Below are positions 18,513-28,860 of a stretch of 64,000 bases of DNA, piece after piece. A model generated the notes under the pieces. The model had not been told where the DNA came from. It ran no database searches and saw only the letters and a list, made by a program, of their open reading frames with translations. Source of the stretch: an uncultured Arthrobacter sp. GTDB lineage: Bacteria; Actinomycetota; Actinomycetes; Actinomycetales; Micrococcaceae. How positions within the stretch are numbered: position 1 is the first letter of the stretch; each line of letters starts with the position of its first letter. The DNA is taken from contig NZ_CANLSZ010000005.1 of the NCBI RefSeq assembly GCF_947493765.1, forward strand, positions 1 through 64,000, read 5' to 3'. Position numbers and translations under genes: made by a program.

Positions 18513-20387
18513 CTACGAGGCGAGGTTCTCGTCGATCTCGAGCTCGTTGCCGGGGATCGAGGCCAGGAGTCTGCGCGTGTAGGGATGGCGCGGATTCTGG
18601 AAGACCTCCTCGGAGCTGGCCGCCTCCACCAGTTCCCCGTCCTTCATCACGCAGACGTAGTCCGAGATGAGCCGCACCACCGCGAGATCGTGCGAGATGA
18701 ACAGATAGCTCAGGCCCAGCTCCGACTGCAGGTCACCAAGGAGCTTGAGGATCTGAGCCTGCACCAGGACGTCGAGGGCCGACACGGGTTCGTCGCACAC
18801 GATCAGTTCGGGCTGCAGGGCCAGGGCACGGGCGATCGCCACGCGCTGCCGCTGACCGCCGGAGAGCTCCGCGGGATAGCGCCGGAGGGCGTTCTGCGGC
18901 AGGGAGACCTGGTCCATCAGTTCCCGGACCCGCGCAGCGCGGTCCTTCCTCGATCCCCGCCTGTAGGCGTTGAGCGGCTCCTCGACGATCCGCTCGATCG
19001 TGAACATGGGATTCAGCGACGAGTACGGGTCCTGGAAGATGGGCTGCACCCGCTGGCGGAAGTCGTTGAGCTGCGTCTTGTCGAGCGTGGCGACATCCAT
19101 GCCGTCGAACATCATGGTGCCCGACGTCGGTTCGATCAGCTTCAGCAGCATGCGCGCCGTCGTGGTCTTGCCGGACCCGGACTCGCCGACGATGGCGACG
19201 GTCTGGCCGCGCGGCACATCCAGCGTGACGTCCTTGACCGCGTAGAAGTCGTCCTTGCTGCCCCTGCGCCTGTAGACCTTCGTGAGGTCGCGGAGCTCCA
19301 CGATGTTGGTGGATCCTACCTCCCGCCCGGCATCGGGCACACCCGAACCGTCCGACGACGCCGCGTGCGCTCCGGCGCGACCGTTCCCGGCGCCGTCCTG
19401 CAGGCCATCGCGGGTGGGGTCGTCCTGGCCGGCACCAGCGGTGTCGTGGTGCGGAGTGCGCCCGGCCTCGTGCTCCGCGAAGGCCTCCTCGGCCAGCTTC
19501 TGCCGCGTGGCGGCGTCGACGGTGAACGCACCGGGGCGCAGGCGGACGGCGGCCACACTGGGGGCCGCGCGGACGAGCGACTGGGTGTAGGGGTGCTGCG
19601 GGTCGTTGAGCAGCTGCTCGGCGGGCCCGGTCTCCACCACACGCCCGCGGTGCATCACCACGAGCTGCGAAGCGCGCTCCGCGGCCAGACCGAGGTCGTG
19701 CGTGATCAGCAGCACCGAGGTGCCGAGCTGCTCGGTCATCGAGTCGATCTGGTCGAGGATGGTGCGCTGCACCGTCACGTCCAGGGCCGACGTCGGCTCG
19801 TCGGCGATGAGCAGGCGGGGCTGGCACGCGAGGCCGATCGCGATGAGTGCGCGCTGGCGCATGCCGCCGGAGAACTCGTGCGGGTACTGTTTGGCGCGTT
19901 CCCCGGCATCGGGCAGTCCTGCAGCCGTCAGGACCTCGATGACGCGCTGCTTGACGTTCTTCTTCGTGGCCATGCCGTGGACGAGGAGGGTCTCGCCGAC
20001 CTGCGTCCCGATCTTCGTCACCGGATTCAGGTTGGACATCGGATCCTGCGGCACGAGGCCGATCGCCCGGCCGCGGATGGACCGCATCCTCGACTCCGGC
20101 AACTGCACCAGGTCCTGGCCCTCGAACAGGATGCTGCCGCTCCTGACCGAGCCGTTCGCGGGCAGCAGGCCGATGCACGCCATCGCCGTCGTGGATTTGC
20201 CCGACCCGGATTCGCCGACGATCGCGAGCGCGCTCCCGCGCTGCAGTGTGAAACTCGCGTTCTCGACCGCGCGCACCTCGCCGTGCGTGGTCCGGAAGAC
20301 CACCTCCAGGTCCCGCACCTCGAGCAGGGGTGCGTCCGGGTTCTCGGGCTGGTCAGCTGCACGTCCCGCGGGAGTGATGTCCGTCAT
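18513..20387 (-). CDS. Fused two-domain peptide ABC transporter ATPase (DppD-DppF fusion)
   Basis: 624 residues with two complete nucleotide-binding domains: domain 1 has GESGSGKST near residue 60, FSGGMRQRALIAIGLA and LIADEPTSALD; domain 2 has [25 protein letters not shown] and IVCDEPVSALD. A variable linker rich in Gly, Asp and Ala separates them at about 300-360. Each half ends in the DPQHPYTQSLV / NPRHPYTRRLL motif of Opp/Dpp ATPases. It faces dppABC from the opposite strand and is the obvious energy unit, but would need its own promoter. Confidence 0.93.
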   Translation of the reverse strand: MTDITPAGRAADQPENPDAPLLEVRDLEVVFRTTHGEVRAVENASFTLQRGSALAIVGESGSGKSTTAMACIGLLPANGSVRSGSILFEGQDLVQLPESRMRSIRGRAIGLVPQDPMSNLNPVTKIGTQVGETLLVHGMATKKNVKQRVIEVLTAAGLPDAGERAKQYPHEFSGGMRQRALIAIGLACQPRLLIADEPTSALDVTVQRTILDQIDSMTEQLGTSVLLITHDLGLAAERASQLVVMHRGRVVETGPAEQLLNDPQHPYTQSLVRAAPSVAAVRLRPGAFTVDAATRQKLAEEAFAEHEAGRTPHHDTAGAGQDDPTRDGLQDGAGNGRAGAHAASSDGSGVPDAGREVGSTNIVELRDLTKVYRRRGSKDDFYAVKDVTLDVPRGQTVAIVGESGSGKTTTARMLLKLIEPTSGTMMFDGMDVATLDKTQLNDFRQRVQPIFQDPYSSLNPMFTIERIVEEPLNAYRRGSRKDRAARVRELMDQVSLPQNALRRYPAELSGGQRQRVAIARALALQPELIVCDEPVSALDVLVQAQILKLLGDLQSELGLSYLFISHDLAVVRLISDYVCVMKDGELVEAASSEEVFQNPRHPYTRRLLASIPGNELEIDENLAS

Positions 20388-20452
20388 GCCACCATCGTGC
20401 CCTATGCGTGGATCGTACGGCGTGCGCGGCGTGTCCTGACGTGGCGCGCGGC

Positions 20453-20923
20453 TCAGTGTCCCGGTTCCTCGCGCGGCTGTCGGGTCAGCAGCGTCCGGGC
20501 GAGGTGGTCGACCGCGAGGCGGTAGCCGTCGATCCCGGCACCCACGATCACGGCGTCCGCCACGGCCGAGAGGTAGGAGTGGTGGCGGAACTCCTCCCGC
20601 CGGTGGACGTTGCTGATGTGGACCTCGATGACCGGGAGTCCGACGCCGGCGAGGGCGTCGCGGATCGCGATGGACGTGTGGGTCAGGGCTCCGGCGTTGA
20701 TGACGATGCCCTCCGCCGAGCTCCGCGCAGCATGGATCGCGTCGATGATCTCACCCTCGTGGTTGGACTGCAGCGCCGTCGTCGTGCAGCCGTGGGCCTC
20801 AGCGGCGTCCGAGGCGAGGCGGAGGACGTCGTCGAGCGTCGCCGTGCCGTAGACGGCCGGTTCCCTGCTCCCGAGCAGATTCAGGTTCGGTCCGTTGATC
20901 AGGAGGATGCGCGCGGGAGCCAT
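20453..20923 (-). CDS. aroQ: Type II 3-dehydroquinate dehydratase
   Basis: 156 residues, the normal length. Signatures are [17 protein letters not shown] (with the catalytic Tyr), [29 protein letters not shown], and HISN with EEFRHHS (catalytic His and substrate-binding residues). It dehydrates 3-dehydroquinate to 3-dehydroshikimate in aromatic biosynthesis or quinate breakdown. The transporter gene ends seven bases upstream, so the two are one operon; standing apart from other aro genes, it may serve quinate/shikimate use (inferred). Confidence 0.95.
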   Translation of the reverse strand: MAPARILLINGPNLNLLGSREPAVYGTATLDDVLRLASDAAEAHGCTTTALQSNHEGEIIDAIHAARSSAEGIVINAGALTHTSIAIRDALAGVGLPVIEVHISNVHRREEFRHHSYLSAVADAVIVGAGIDGYRLAVDHLARTLLTRQPREEPGH

Positions 20924-20930
20924 GCCCCAA

Positions 20931-22256
20931 CTATGCCGTACGGGTGGGGACCTCCACGGGATACGCCGCTCGTGAGCGCAGGGACACGGCGCCCAGCGCG
21001 CCGATGAGGGTCACGAGACTCATCGTTGCGAGGACGACGCCGGGGTGCCACCAGGCACCGTCGGTGGCAATGCCGAACCTCTGCGTGAGCGACGGCGCGA
21101 AGCCCGCGATGATCGCCGCGATGCTGTAGGCGAAGGACAGCGCCGTGAACGCCGTCGCGGGCCTGAAGATGTCGGCCATGAGCCCGCCGAGCGCGGCCCA
21201 GCTGGCCGTGGGCAGGATGCCGCCGAGGATGATCGCCGCGATGTACACGGGTTCGGTGGCGATGCTGATCACCCAGTACAGCGGGAACGCGATCAGGGCC
21301 GTGCCGAGGGCCCCGCCCGCAACCACCTTCGCCGATCCGATGCGCATCGCGAGATAGCCGAAGGCGGGGATGGTGACCAGCTGGAGGACGGAGCCGACGA
21401 GGGCCGCGTTCAGCACCGTGGCCTGGGACAGGCCGAGGGTGTCGGTGCCGTAGGCCTGCGTGTAGGTCACGAGCAGGAAGTAGGAGCCGACGCCGAGGAC
21501 GGCGGAGGCGATGGCCACCACGATGGCGACCGGCTGGGACTTCAGGACGTCGAGGAAGGGCACCCGGGAGAGCGCATCGGCCTGGCTGGTCCTCCGGAAG
21601 ACGGGGGTCTCGTCGATCGCCACCCGCAGATAGATCGCGACGGCGAGGAACGGGAAGGCGAGCAGGAACGGGACCCGCCAGCCCCAGGTGGTCATGGCGT
21701 CCGGGGCGGCGATCGTGAAGACCAGGAAGACGGCGGAGACGAGCATGGTGCCCACGGGGGAGCCGAGCTGGGGGATCGACGCGTAGAGGGCGCGCTTGCG
21801 CGGATCGGCGTGCTCGGTGGCGATCAGGATGGACCCGCCCCACTCGCCACCCAGGGACAGGCCCTGCAGCAGCCGCAGCAGTGTGAGGATGATCGGGGCC
21901 CAGACGCCGATGGTGGCGTAGTCGGGCAGCAGACCCACCGTGCCGGTGGCCAGTCCCATGACGGTGATCGTCAGGATCAGGGTGCGCTTGCGGCCGATCC
22001 TGTCCCCGAGGTGGCCGAAGAGGATGGCGCCGAGCGGGCGGGCCACGAAGCCCATGGCGAAGACCAGGAAGGCCGAGAGGGTTCCGACGAGCGGATCCTG
22101 CCCGGGGAAGAAGACCGTGCCGAACACGAGCGCCGCCGCTGTGCCGAACACGTAGAAGTCGTAGGACTCGAGGGCCGTACCGACGAAGGAGGCGCCGGCC
22201 ACCCGGCGGGCCATGCGCGGGGACGAGGCGGGGGGCTGCTGCGCTGTTGTGGACAC
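20931..22256 (-). CDS. MFS metabolite:H+ symporter, shikimate/proline-betaine transporter type
   Basis: 441 residues with twelve membrane helices. The motif [19 protein letters not shown] in helix 1 and [10 protein letters not shown] after helix 2 place it in the metabolite:H+ symporter family (ShiA, ProP, KgtP). The loop between helices 6 and 7 carries ETPVFRR, usual in this group. Its neighbour aroQ makes shikimate-pathway compounds, so shikimate or quinate uptake is the best guess, but the substrate cannot be fixed from sequence. Confidence 0.85.
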   Translation of the reverse strand: MSTTAQQPPASSPRMARRVAGASFVGTALESYDFYVFGTAAALVFGTVFFPGQDPLVGTLSAFLVFAMGFVARPLGAILFGHLGDRIGRKRTLILTITVMGLATGTVGLLPDYATIGVWAPIILTLLRLLQGLSLGGEWGGSILIATEHADPRKRALYASIPQLGSPVGTMLVSAVFLVFTIAAPDAMTTWGWRVPFLLAFPFLAVAIYLRVAIDETPVFRRTSQADALSRVPFLDVLKSQPVAIVVAIASAVLGVGSYFLLVTYTQAYGTDTLGLSQATVLNAALVGSVLQLVTIPAFGYLAMRIGSAKVVAGGALGTALIAFPLYWVISIATEPVYIAAIILGGILPTASWAALGGLMADIFRPATAFTALSFAYSIAAIIAGFAPSLTQRFGIATDGAWWHPGVVLATMSLVTLIGALGAVSLRSRAAYPVEVPTRTA

Positions 22257-22363
22257 GCTGATATTGTCCTCTCGCCCGTGCCGCCCGGCCGACTTTCAGG
22301 AGCAACGTCACACCGTCCATTGCCTGGCCGGCCCGAGCGCCGACGGTCGGCCCGCCCCTGTGC

Positions 22364-22945
22364 TCAGGCGGGCAGCGGCCCGCCCCGATGGGCCGCGATG
22401 ATGGTGCGACCGGCCGGGAGCAGCACGTCGGCCACGGTGCCGGGGGTGTCCAGGGAGCCGGCGACCATGGCGCCGTCGCGCAGTGTGATCAGTTGGGCGG
22501 CGACCGCCGCCGGCTCGTCCACCCCGAGGTCGGTGAGCAGCCCCGAGACCGTATCGTGCAGCCACGTGCGATACCGCCCGACCGCCCGGCGCACCGGGTG
22601 GTCGGGCTGCGGGTACTCGGCGGCGGCGTTGTTGAAGATGCAGCCGCGGAAGCCGGGACGGCACGCTGCACTGTGGTTGACCTCGGCCAGGAGGAGGAGG
22701 ATCCCGCACGCGTCGGTACCGTCGGTCCGCGCCTGCCGGACGGCGTCCTGCAGGTGAAGGAGGTGGCTGTCGAGATAGGCCACCACGAGATGGTCCTTGG
22801 TGGGGAAGTGCCGGTAGAACGTGACCTTGGTGGTGCCGACGTCGTCGACGATGCGATCGGCACTGACGGCGCGGATGCTCGTCGACTCGAACAGGCGGGT
22901 GGCCGAGGCGAGGATGCGCTCGCGGACCGGGGATGCGGTGCTCAT
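22364..22945 (-). CDS. TetR-family repressor, divergent to ohr
   Basis: 193 residues. The N-terminal helix-turn-helix reads RERILASATRLFESTSIRAVSADRIVDDVGTTKVTFYRHFPTKDHLV, the standard TetR pattern; the C-terminal part is variable and contains Cys residues in DACGIL and AACRPGFRGCIF. It lies back-to-back with ohr and a near-palindrome covers the ohr promoter, so it probably represses ohr and itself. Ohr is more often controlled by the MarR-type OhrR, so a TetR partner is a variation; the cysteines could sense peroxide, which is inference. Confidence 0.88.
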   Translation of the reverse strand: MSTASPVRERILASATRLFESTSIRAVSADRIVDDVGTTKVTFYRHFPTKDHLVVAYLDSHLLHLQDAVRQARTDGTDACGILLLLAEVNHSAACRPGFRGCIFNNAAAEYPQPDHPVRRAVGRYRTWLHDTVSGLLTDLGVDEPAAVAAQLITLRDGAMVAGSLDTPGTVADVLLPAGRTIIAAHRGGPLPA

Positions 22946-22981
22946 CGTGCTCCTGGAGGGATCGGTGTGGGAGAGCAGGAT

Positions 22982-23012
22982 TTGATTGAGGTAGAGTTAC
23001 TAGTTAGTCTAC
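22982..23012 (+). promoter_or_regulatory. ohr promoter with overlapping TetR-type operator
   Basis: -35 TTGATT (22982-22987), a 17-base spacer and -10 TAGTCT (23005-23010). An imperfect 22-base palindrome, GTAGA..TCTAC centred on ACTAGT (22991-23012, 18 of 22 positions symmetrical), covers the spacer and the -10, as a repressor site should. Confidence 0.6.
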
Positions 23013-23022
23013 ATGGAACACC

Positions 23023-23040
23023 GGGAGCCGGAAGGCTCCC
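23023..23040 (+). other. Leader hairpin before ohr
   Basis: GGGAGCC and GGCTCCC pair perfectly over seven bases around a GGAA (GNRA-type) tetraloop in the ohr leader, five bases before the ribosome site GGAAGGA. A role in mRNA stability or translation is possible. Confidence 0.5.
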
Positions 23041-23061
23041 ACGACGGAAGGATCGACACTC

Positions 23062-23484
23062 ATGAGCGCTCTCTACACGGCAGTGGCCACAGCGACCGGC
23101 GACGGTCGCAACGGTGAGACCCGCACGGACGACGGCCGACTCGTCGTCGATCTGGCCGTGCCCAAGGAGATGGGAGGGGCCGGTGGTGCCTCGAATCCGG
23201 AGCAGCTCTTCGCCCTCGGGTATGCCGCCTGCTTCCATAGCGCGCTGAAGCTCGTGGCCGGTCGCAGCAAGGCGAGGATCAGCGACTCCGCGGTCACCGC
23301 CGAGGTCGGGATCAACCCTACCGAGGAGGGCGGTTTCAAGCTCGAGGTGGCGCTCCACGCCGAGATCGGCGGCGTGGACCAGGAGACCGCCGACAGCCTC
23401 GTGGAGCAGGCGCACCAGGTGTGCCCCTACTCCAACGCGACGCGCGGCAACATCGAGGTCACGGTCGACGCCACCATCGGCTGA
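23062..23484 (+). CDS. ohr: Organic hydroperoxide resistance protein (Ohr/OsmC family)
   Basis: 140 residues. The two redox cysteines stand in AACFHSAL and VCPYSNATRGN, and the Ohr motif NPEQLFALGYAACF is intact. Ohr enzymes reduce organic peroxides using lipoylated partners in the cytoplasm. Ribosome site GGAAGGA precedes the ATG. The divergent TetR gene and an operator over the promoter point to peroxide-inducible expression. A strong terminator follows. Confidence 0.93.
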   Translation: MSALYTAVATATGDGRNGETRTDDGRLVVDLAVPKEMGGAGGASNPEQLFALGYAACFHSALKLVAGRSKARISDSAVTAEVGINPTEEGGFKLEVALHAEIGGVDQETADSLVEQAHQVCPYSNATRGNIEVTVDATIG

Positions 23485-23502
23485 CGCCCCTCCCGTGGGA
23501 CG

Positions 23503-23536
23503 AGGACAGGCCCCCGCAGCAGCGGGGGCCTGTCCT
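23503..23536. terminator. Bidirectional terminator between ohr and acs
   Basis: A perfect 15-bp stem, AGGACAGGCCCCCGC with its complement, around the loop AGCA, lies between two convergent genes. No clear T-run follows, as is usual in high-GC Actinobacteria. Confidence 0.85.
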
Positions 23537-23549
23537 GTGTGGCTTCGAG

Positions 23550-25508
<1,959 letters not shown>

Positions 25509-25591
25509 GGTCTACCCCTCTATGCGTATCACTGACGGACGGGACGGTCGGTGGTACGACGATACGCCGCACCCGAGTGTGCTCCAGAGGA

Positions 25592-25634
25592 ACACTATCC
25601 ACTCCGTCCGGCCCCGCGTGTGCCCCGTGTCACA
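25592..25634 (-). promoter_or_regulatory. Candidate Crp-controlled acs promoter
   Basis: TGTGC-CCCGTG-TCACA at 25619-25634 matches the Crp/GlxR consensus in nine of ten positions. On the minus strand a -10-like TAGTGT lies at 25592-25597; a transcript starting seven bases beyond it (about 25585) would put the box centre near -41, the class II activator position. The start site is assumed. The same box could also act on the divergent gene at 25787. Confidence 0.55.
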
Positions 25635-25786
25635 GGGCTAGCCGAGTTGCGGGGATTGTGCGACGAGCGGCGCCCGCCCGTCACCGGTGGAGAAGGAGAC
25701 AGGCGGTGGCTAGGGTGGACGCAGGAGACCGACGCCGGGATGTGCTGCGGGCCGGCGGTAAGACGTGCAACGAACGGGAGTACACC

Positions 25787-27247
25787 ATGAGCCAGGCATT
25801 CACGGGAGAACCGGGCGCCCCCGCGCCGGGAGCGGACGAGGACCGGGGTGATCCCGGGGCGGCCGAACCTGACGAGTTGGGCGCATCCGGCCCGAGCAGT
25901 GCACTCCTTGGTCCCTTCACCCTGCGCGAGGTGGTCTTCGGCGGCGGGGTCCTCGTCATGTTCGTCGGAACACTGCTGCCGTTCATCGGCGGTGCGCTCG
26001 GCTACGTCAACTTCTGGAACACCGCGCCCCTGTTCTACATCGGTATCGGGATCCTGCTGCCCGTCGCGGCGTGCGCACTCCTCGCCGGACGCCGCATGGG
26101 CACGTCCGGGTTGCGGGTCGGATCCCTGTCGGTCGACCAGTTCGCCTCCGTGACTGCGGTCCTGGCTGCCGTCTACTTCTTCCTGCAGACCGTCACGGTC
26201 TTCGGACTCGGGTCGCTCCTGGGGCTGATCGGTTCCCTGGCGCTGATCGCCACGACCGTCGTCGGACCCTACCTGCCCGTCATCAGGAACGACTTCCTCG
26301 ACCGTCCGGAGGTGCCGGCCCACCGCCTCGCACGGCCGGCGACCGCCGCCCGGCCGCGCCCCGCGAAGCCGCCGAAGGCTTCCGACGAGTCCCTGTCCGA
26401 GGCCCGGAGCGATACCGTCGCGGACGGTCCCGGCACCTCCTCGCGGGTGTTCGGTGACGACCCGTCGGCCCACAGCGCGTCGGACGATCGCGTGTCGGAC
26501 CACCGTGGGGGGATCAACCCGGCCGTGGCCATCCCGCGGCAGAACGGCGCCGGTCTCTACGGGGCAGGGGCTGCCGGAGCCGTCGGGGCGGGAGTCGCGG
26601 CCTCGGGCCAGTCCGGCCTCGCACCGGCGGAGGCCGAGGTCGGCGAACCAAACACGACGGGAGCGGGATCCGCCCGCTCCGATTCCGCCGGGCAGCCGTC
26701 GAGAGCCACCGCCGAGGGTTCCCACGCGGTGGAGCGGGACGCCGCACGCGATGAGCCCGTGGCGCCTGCTGCGACCGGTACCGACGTGTCGGACGCCGCA
26801 GGTGACGCCGTGTCGGACACCGATGCGACGGGCACCGACACCGAGAATTCCGACGACGACGGCGCCTCCACCACGCGCTCGCCGGTGATTCCGGTGGACG
26901 AGGCCGGGCTGGACGGCGTGATCGACGTGGACCATCCGAAGGCGCAGGAGAACGGCTCCGGCCCGCTGGAGGACGCGGCGGAGGAGAGCGACCGCCGCGA
27001 GACCATCACGGCGACCCGGTCCGCGCAGGACGACGAGCCCGTCGTCGAGGCCTTCTGGTTCGCGGTCGGCTCGCCGCGCCCGGTGCTGGACGAGCAGTCG
27101 GGGCGGGAGCTCTTCATCCTCGAACCCGGTGACTGGGAGGTGGGCATCGAGGACCGGGGCAACGAGTTCCTGGTCCAGGACAAGCGCACCGGGATGGTCG
27201 GCATCCTGCAGGACCTGCGGAACATCGAGCGCGCTCCGCGCGACTGA
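25787..27247 (+). CDS. Uncharacterised actinobacterial membrane protein with long acidic tail
   Basis: 486 residues from ATG 25787, preceded by GGGAG. Residues 1-40 are polar, about 45-175 hold four membrane helices ([20 protein letters not shown] onward), 180-410 are a disordered Ala/Asp/Ser/Thr-rich region, and the last 75 residues form a small conserved-looking domain with [27 protein letters not shown] and [11 protein letters not shown] do not recognise a named family. It lies divergently from acs and 56 bases before nth. The earlier in-frame start at 25577 runs through the acs promoter and is rejected. Confidence 0.75.
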   Translation: MSQAFTGEPGAPAPGADEDRGDPGAAEPDELGASGPSSALLGPFTLREVVFGGGVLVMFVGTLLPFIGGALGYVNFWNTAPLFYIGIGILLPVAACALLAGRRMGTSGLRVGSLSVDQFASVTAVLAAVYFFLQTVTVFGLGSLLGLIGSLALIATTVVGPYLPVIRNDFLDRPEVPAHRLARPATAARPRPAKPPKASDESLSEARSDTVADGPGTSSRVFGDDPSAHSASDDRVSDHRGGINPAVAIPRQNGAGLYGAGAAGAVGAGVAASGQSGLAPAEAEVGEPNTTGAGSARSDSAGQPSRATAEGSHAVERDAARDEPVAPAATGTDVSDAAGDAVSDTDATGTDTENSDDDGASTTRSPVIPVDEAGLDGVIDVDHPKAQENGSGPLEDAAEESDRRETITATRSAQDDEPVVEAFWFAVGSPRPVLDEQSGRELFILEPGDWEVGIEDRGNEFLVQDKRTGMVGILQDLRNIERAPRD

Positions 27248-27303
27248 TCCGCAGGGGCATGACCCCAGCGGGAGCGGCGGATTCGCCGGGGGAGGAGACG
27301 TGC

Positions 27304-28125
27304 GTGGCAGCCAGGTCAGCTGACGGCGCGGGTGGTTCCGCGCGGAGCGGGGTGTCCCCGGTGGCCCTGAAGCGCCGCGCCAGGAAGATCAACCGGGTGC
27401 TGGCCGAGACCTACCCCTACGCGGTGGCCGAACTCGACTTCCGGAACCCGTTCGAGCTCCTCGTGGCCACCGTGCTGTCCGCGCAGACCACCGACGTGCG
27501 GGTCAATCTCACCACCGGTGCCCTGTTCGACCGCTACCCCGATGCCCGGGCCCTGTCGGAGGCGCAGGAGGCCGAACTGCAGGAGCTCATCCGGCCCACC
27601 GGCTTCTACCGGGCGAAGGCCACCAGTCTCCTGGCGCTGTCCCGCAGGCTCGTCGACGAGTTCGACGCAGTGGTACCGGATCGGCTGGAGGATCTGGTCA
27701 CGCTCCCCGGCGTCGGGAGGAAAACCGCCAACGTGGTCCTCGGGAACGCGTTCGGCATCCCCGGCATCACCGTCGACACGCACTTCGGACGCCTCGCCCG
27801 CCGCTTCGGCTGGACCGACTCCGCCGACCCGGTGAAGGTGGAGCAGGACGTCGCGGAGCTCTTCGAGCGCAAGGACCACACCATGCTCTCGCACCGGGTC
27901 ATCTTCCACGGGCGGCGTGTCTGCCACGCGAAGAAGCCGGCCTGCGGGGCCTGCCCCGTCGCGGCGCTCTGTCCCTCCTACGGGGAGGGCGAGACGGACC
28001 CGGTCCGTGCCGCGACACTGCTCAAGTACGAGCTCTCGCCCGGGCGCGAGGACCTGCTCGAACTCATGCGGGCGGGGCGCACCCGCGCGGAACTGCGCGA
28101 CGCCGGGTACGGTCTGGGTGCCTGA
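27304..28125 (+). CDS. nth: Endonuclease III
   Basis: 273 residues from a GTG with a strong GGGGAGGAG six bases upstream; an ATG at 27259 is the alternative. The helix-hairpin-helix [14 protein letters not shown] carries the catalytic Lys, [11 protein letters not shown] the catalytic Asp, and C-x6-C-x2-C-x5-C ([17 protein letters not shown]) binds the 4Fe-4S cluster. It removes oxidised pyrimidines and nicks abasic DNA. The order nth then CoA-type NUDIX recalls the mycobacterial nth-marP region. Confidence 0.95.
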   Translation: MAARSADGAGGSARSGVSPVALKRRARKINRVLAETYPYAVAELDFRNPFELLVATVLSAQTTDVRVNLTTGALFDRYPDARALSEAQEAELQELIRPTGFYRAKATSLLALSRRLVDEFDAVVPDRLEDLVTLPGVGRKTANVVLGNAFGIPGITVDTHFGRLARRFGWTDSADPVKVEQDVAELFERKDHTMLSHRVIFHGRRVCHAKKPACGACPVAALCPSYGEGETDPVRAATLLKYELSPGREDLLELMRAGRTRAELRDAGYGLGA

Positions 28126-28176
28126 CCCGCGGATCTCGGGAGTGGCCCTGCAGACGCGTGCCGTGCGGAGGCGGAC

Positions 28177-28860
28177 ATGAGCGCCTACGCCGAGCTGGTG
28201 AGGTGGGCGCGGTCCATGGACCCTGCGCGGACGGCGAGGGAGCGCCCCGACGGCTGGCAGTTCGCACGCTTCGACCCGGCCAGGAGCCGCCGGGCGGCGG
28301 TCCTGATCCTTCTGGGCGACCATGCCGGAGGCCCGGCACGAGCACCCCTGGAGGCGCGACCCGACGACCTCGACATCCTCTTCGTGGTCCGTGCGAGCTC
28401 GCTCTCCAACCATCCCGGCCAGGTGGCCTTCCCGGGAGGAGCCATCGACGCCGGTGATGCCGACGAGGGCGCGGCAGCCCTGCGGGAGGCCGAGGAGGAG
28501 ACGGGGCTGGACCCGACAGGCATCGAGATCCTCGGAATGCTCCCGGCGGTCGGCCTGCCCGTCAGCAACTACATGGTCACGCCCGTCCTCGGCTGGTGGT
28601 CCGAGCAGTCCCCCGTCCACGCGGTGGACCCTGCCGAGTCCGAACTCGTCTTCCGGTGTCCGGTCAGCAGGCTGCTCGACCCCTCCTACCGCAGGACCGC
28701 CGTCGTCCGCCGCGACGGCTTCGTCAGCAGGACACCCGCGTTCCTCACGGAGGACGCGGTGATCTGGGGGTTCACGGCGATGCTGCTGGACGAGATGTTC
28801 GACGAGCTCGGCTGGACCCGGTCGTGGGACCGGTCCAGGGAGATGCCCGCACCCCTGTGA
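28177..28860 (+). CDS. CoA pyrophosphatase-type NUDIX hydrolase
   Basis: 227 residues. The sequence SNHPGQVAFPGGAIDAGD followed by AALREAEEETGLD combines the UPF0035/NuCoA motif with a Nudix box and identifies the CoA/acyl-CoA pyrophosphatase branch (NUDT7/8, YeaB). In Actinobacteria this gene normally lies beside marP and nth. Its last 89 bases overlap tail-to-tail with the gene on the other strand. Confidence 0.9.
   Translation: MSAYAELVRWARSMDPARTARERPDGWQFARFDPARSRRAAVLILLGDHAGGPARAPLEARPDDLDILFVVRASSLSNHPGQVAFPGGAIDAGDADEGAAALREAEEETGLDPTGIEILGMLPAVGLPVSNYMVTPVLGWWSEQSPVHAVDPAESELVFRCPVSRLLDPSYRRTAVVRRDGFVSRTPAFLTEDAVIWGFTAMLLDEMFDELGWTRSWDRSREMPAPL

Noticed and set aside
25576-25596. 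AGTGT-N11-ACACT palindrome as a Crp or other operator
   Set aside because: Spacing does not fit Crp (N6 between pentamers) and the inner bases are not symmetrical; the better Crp match is at 25619-25634.
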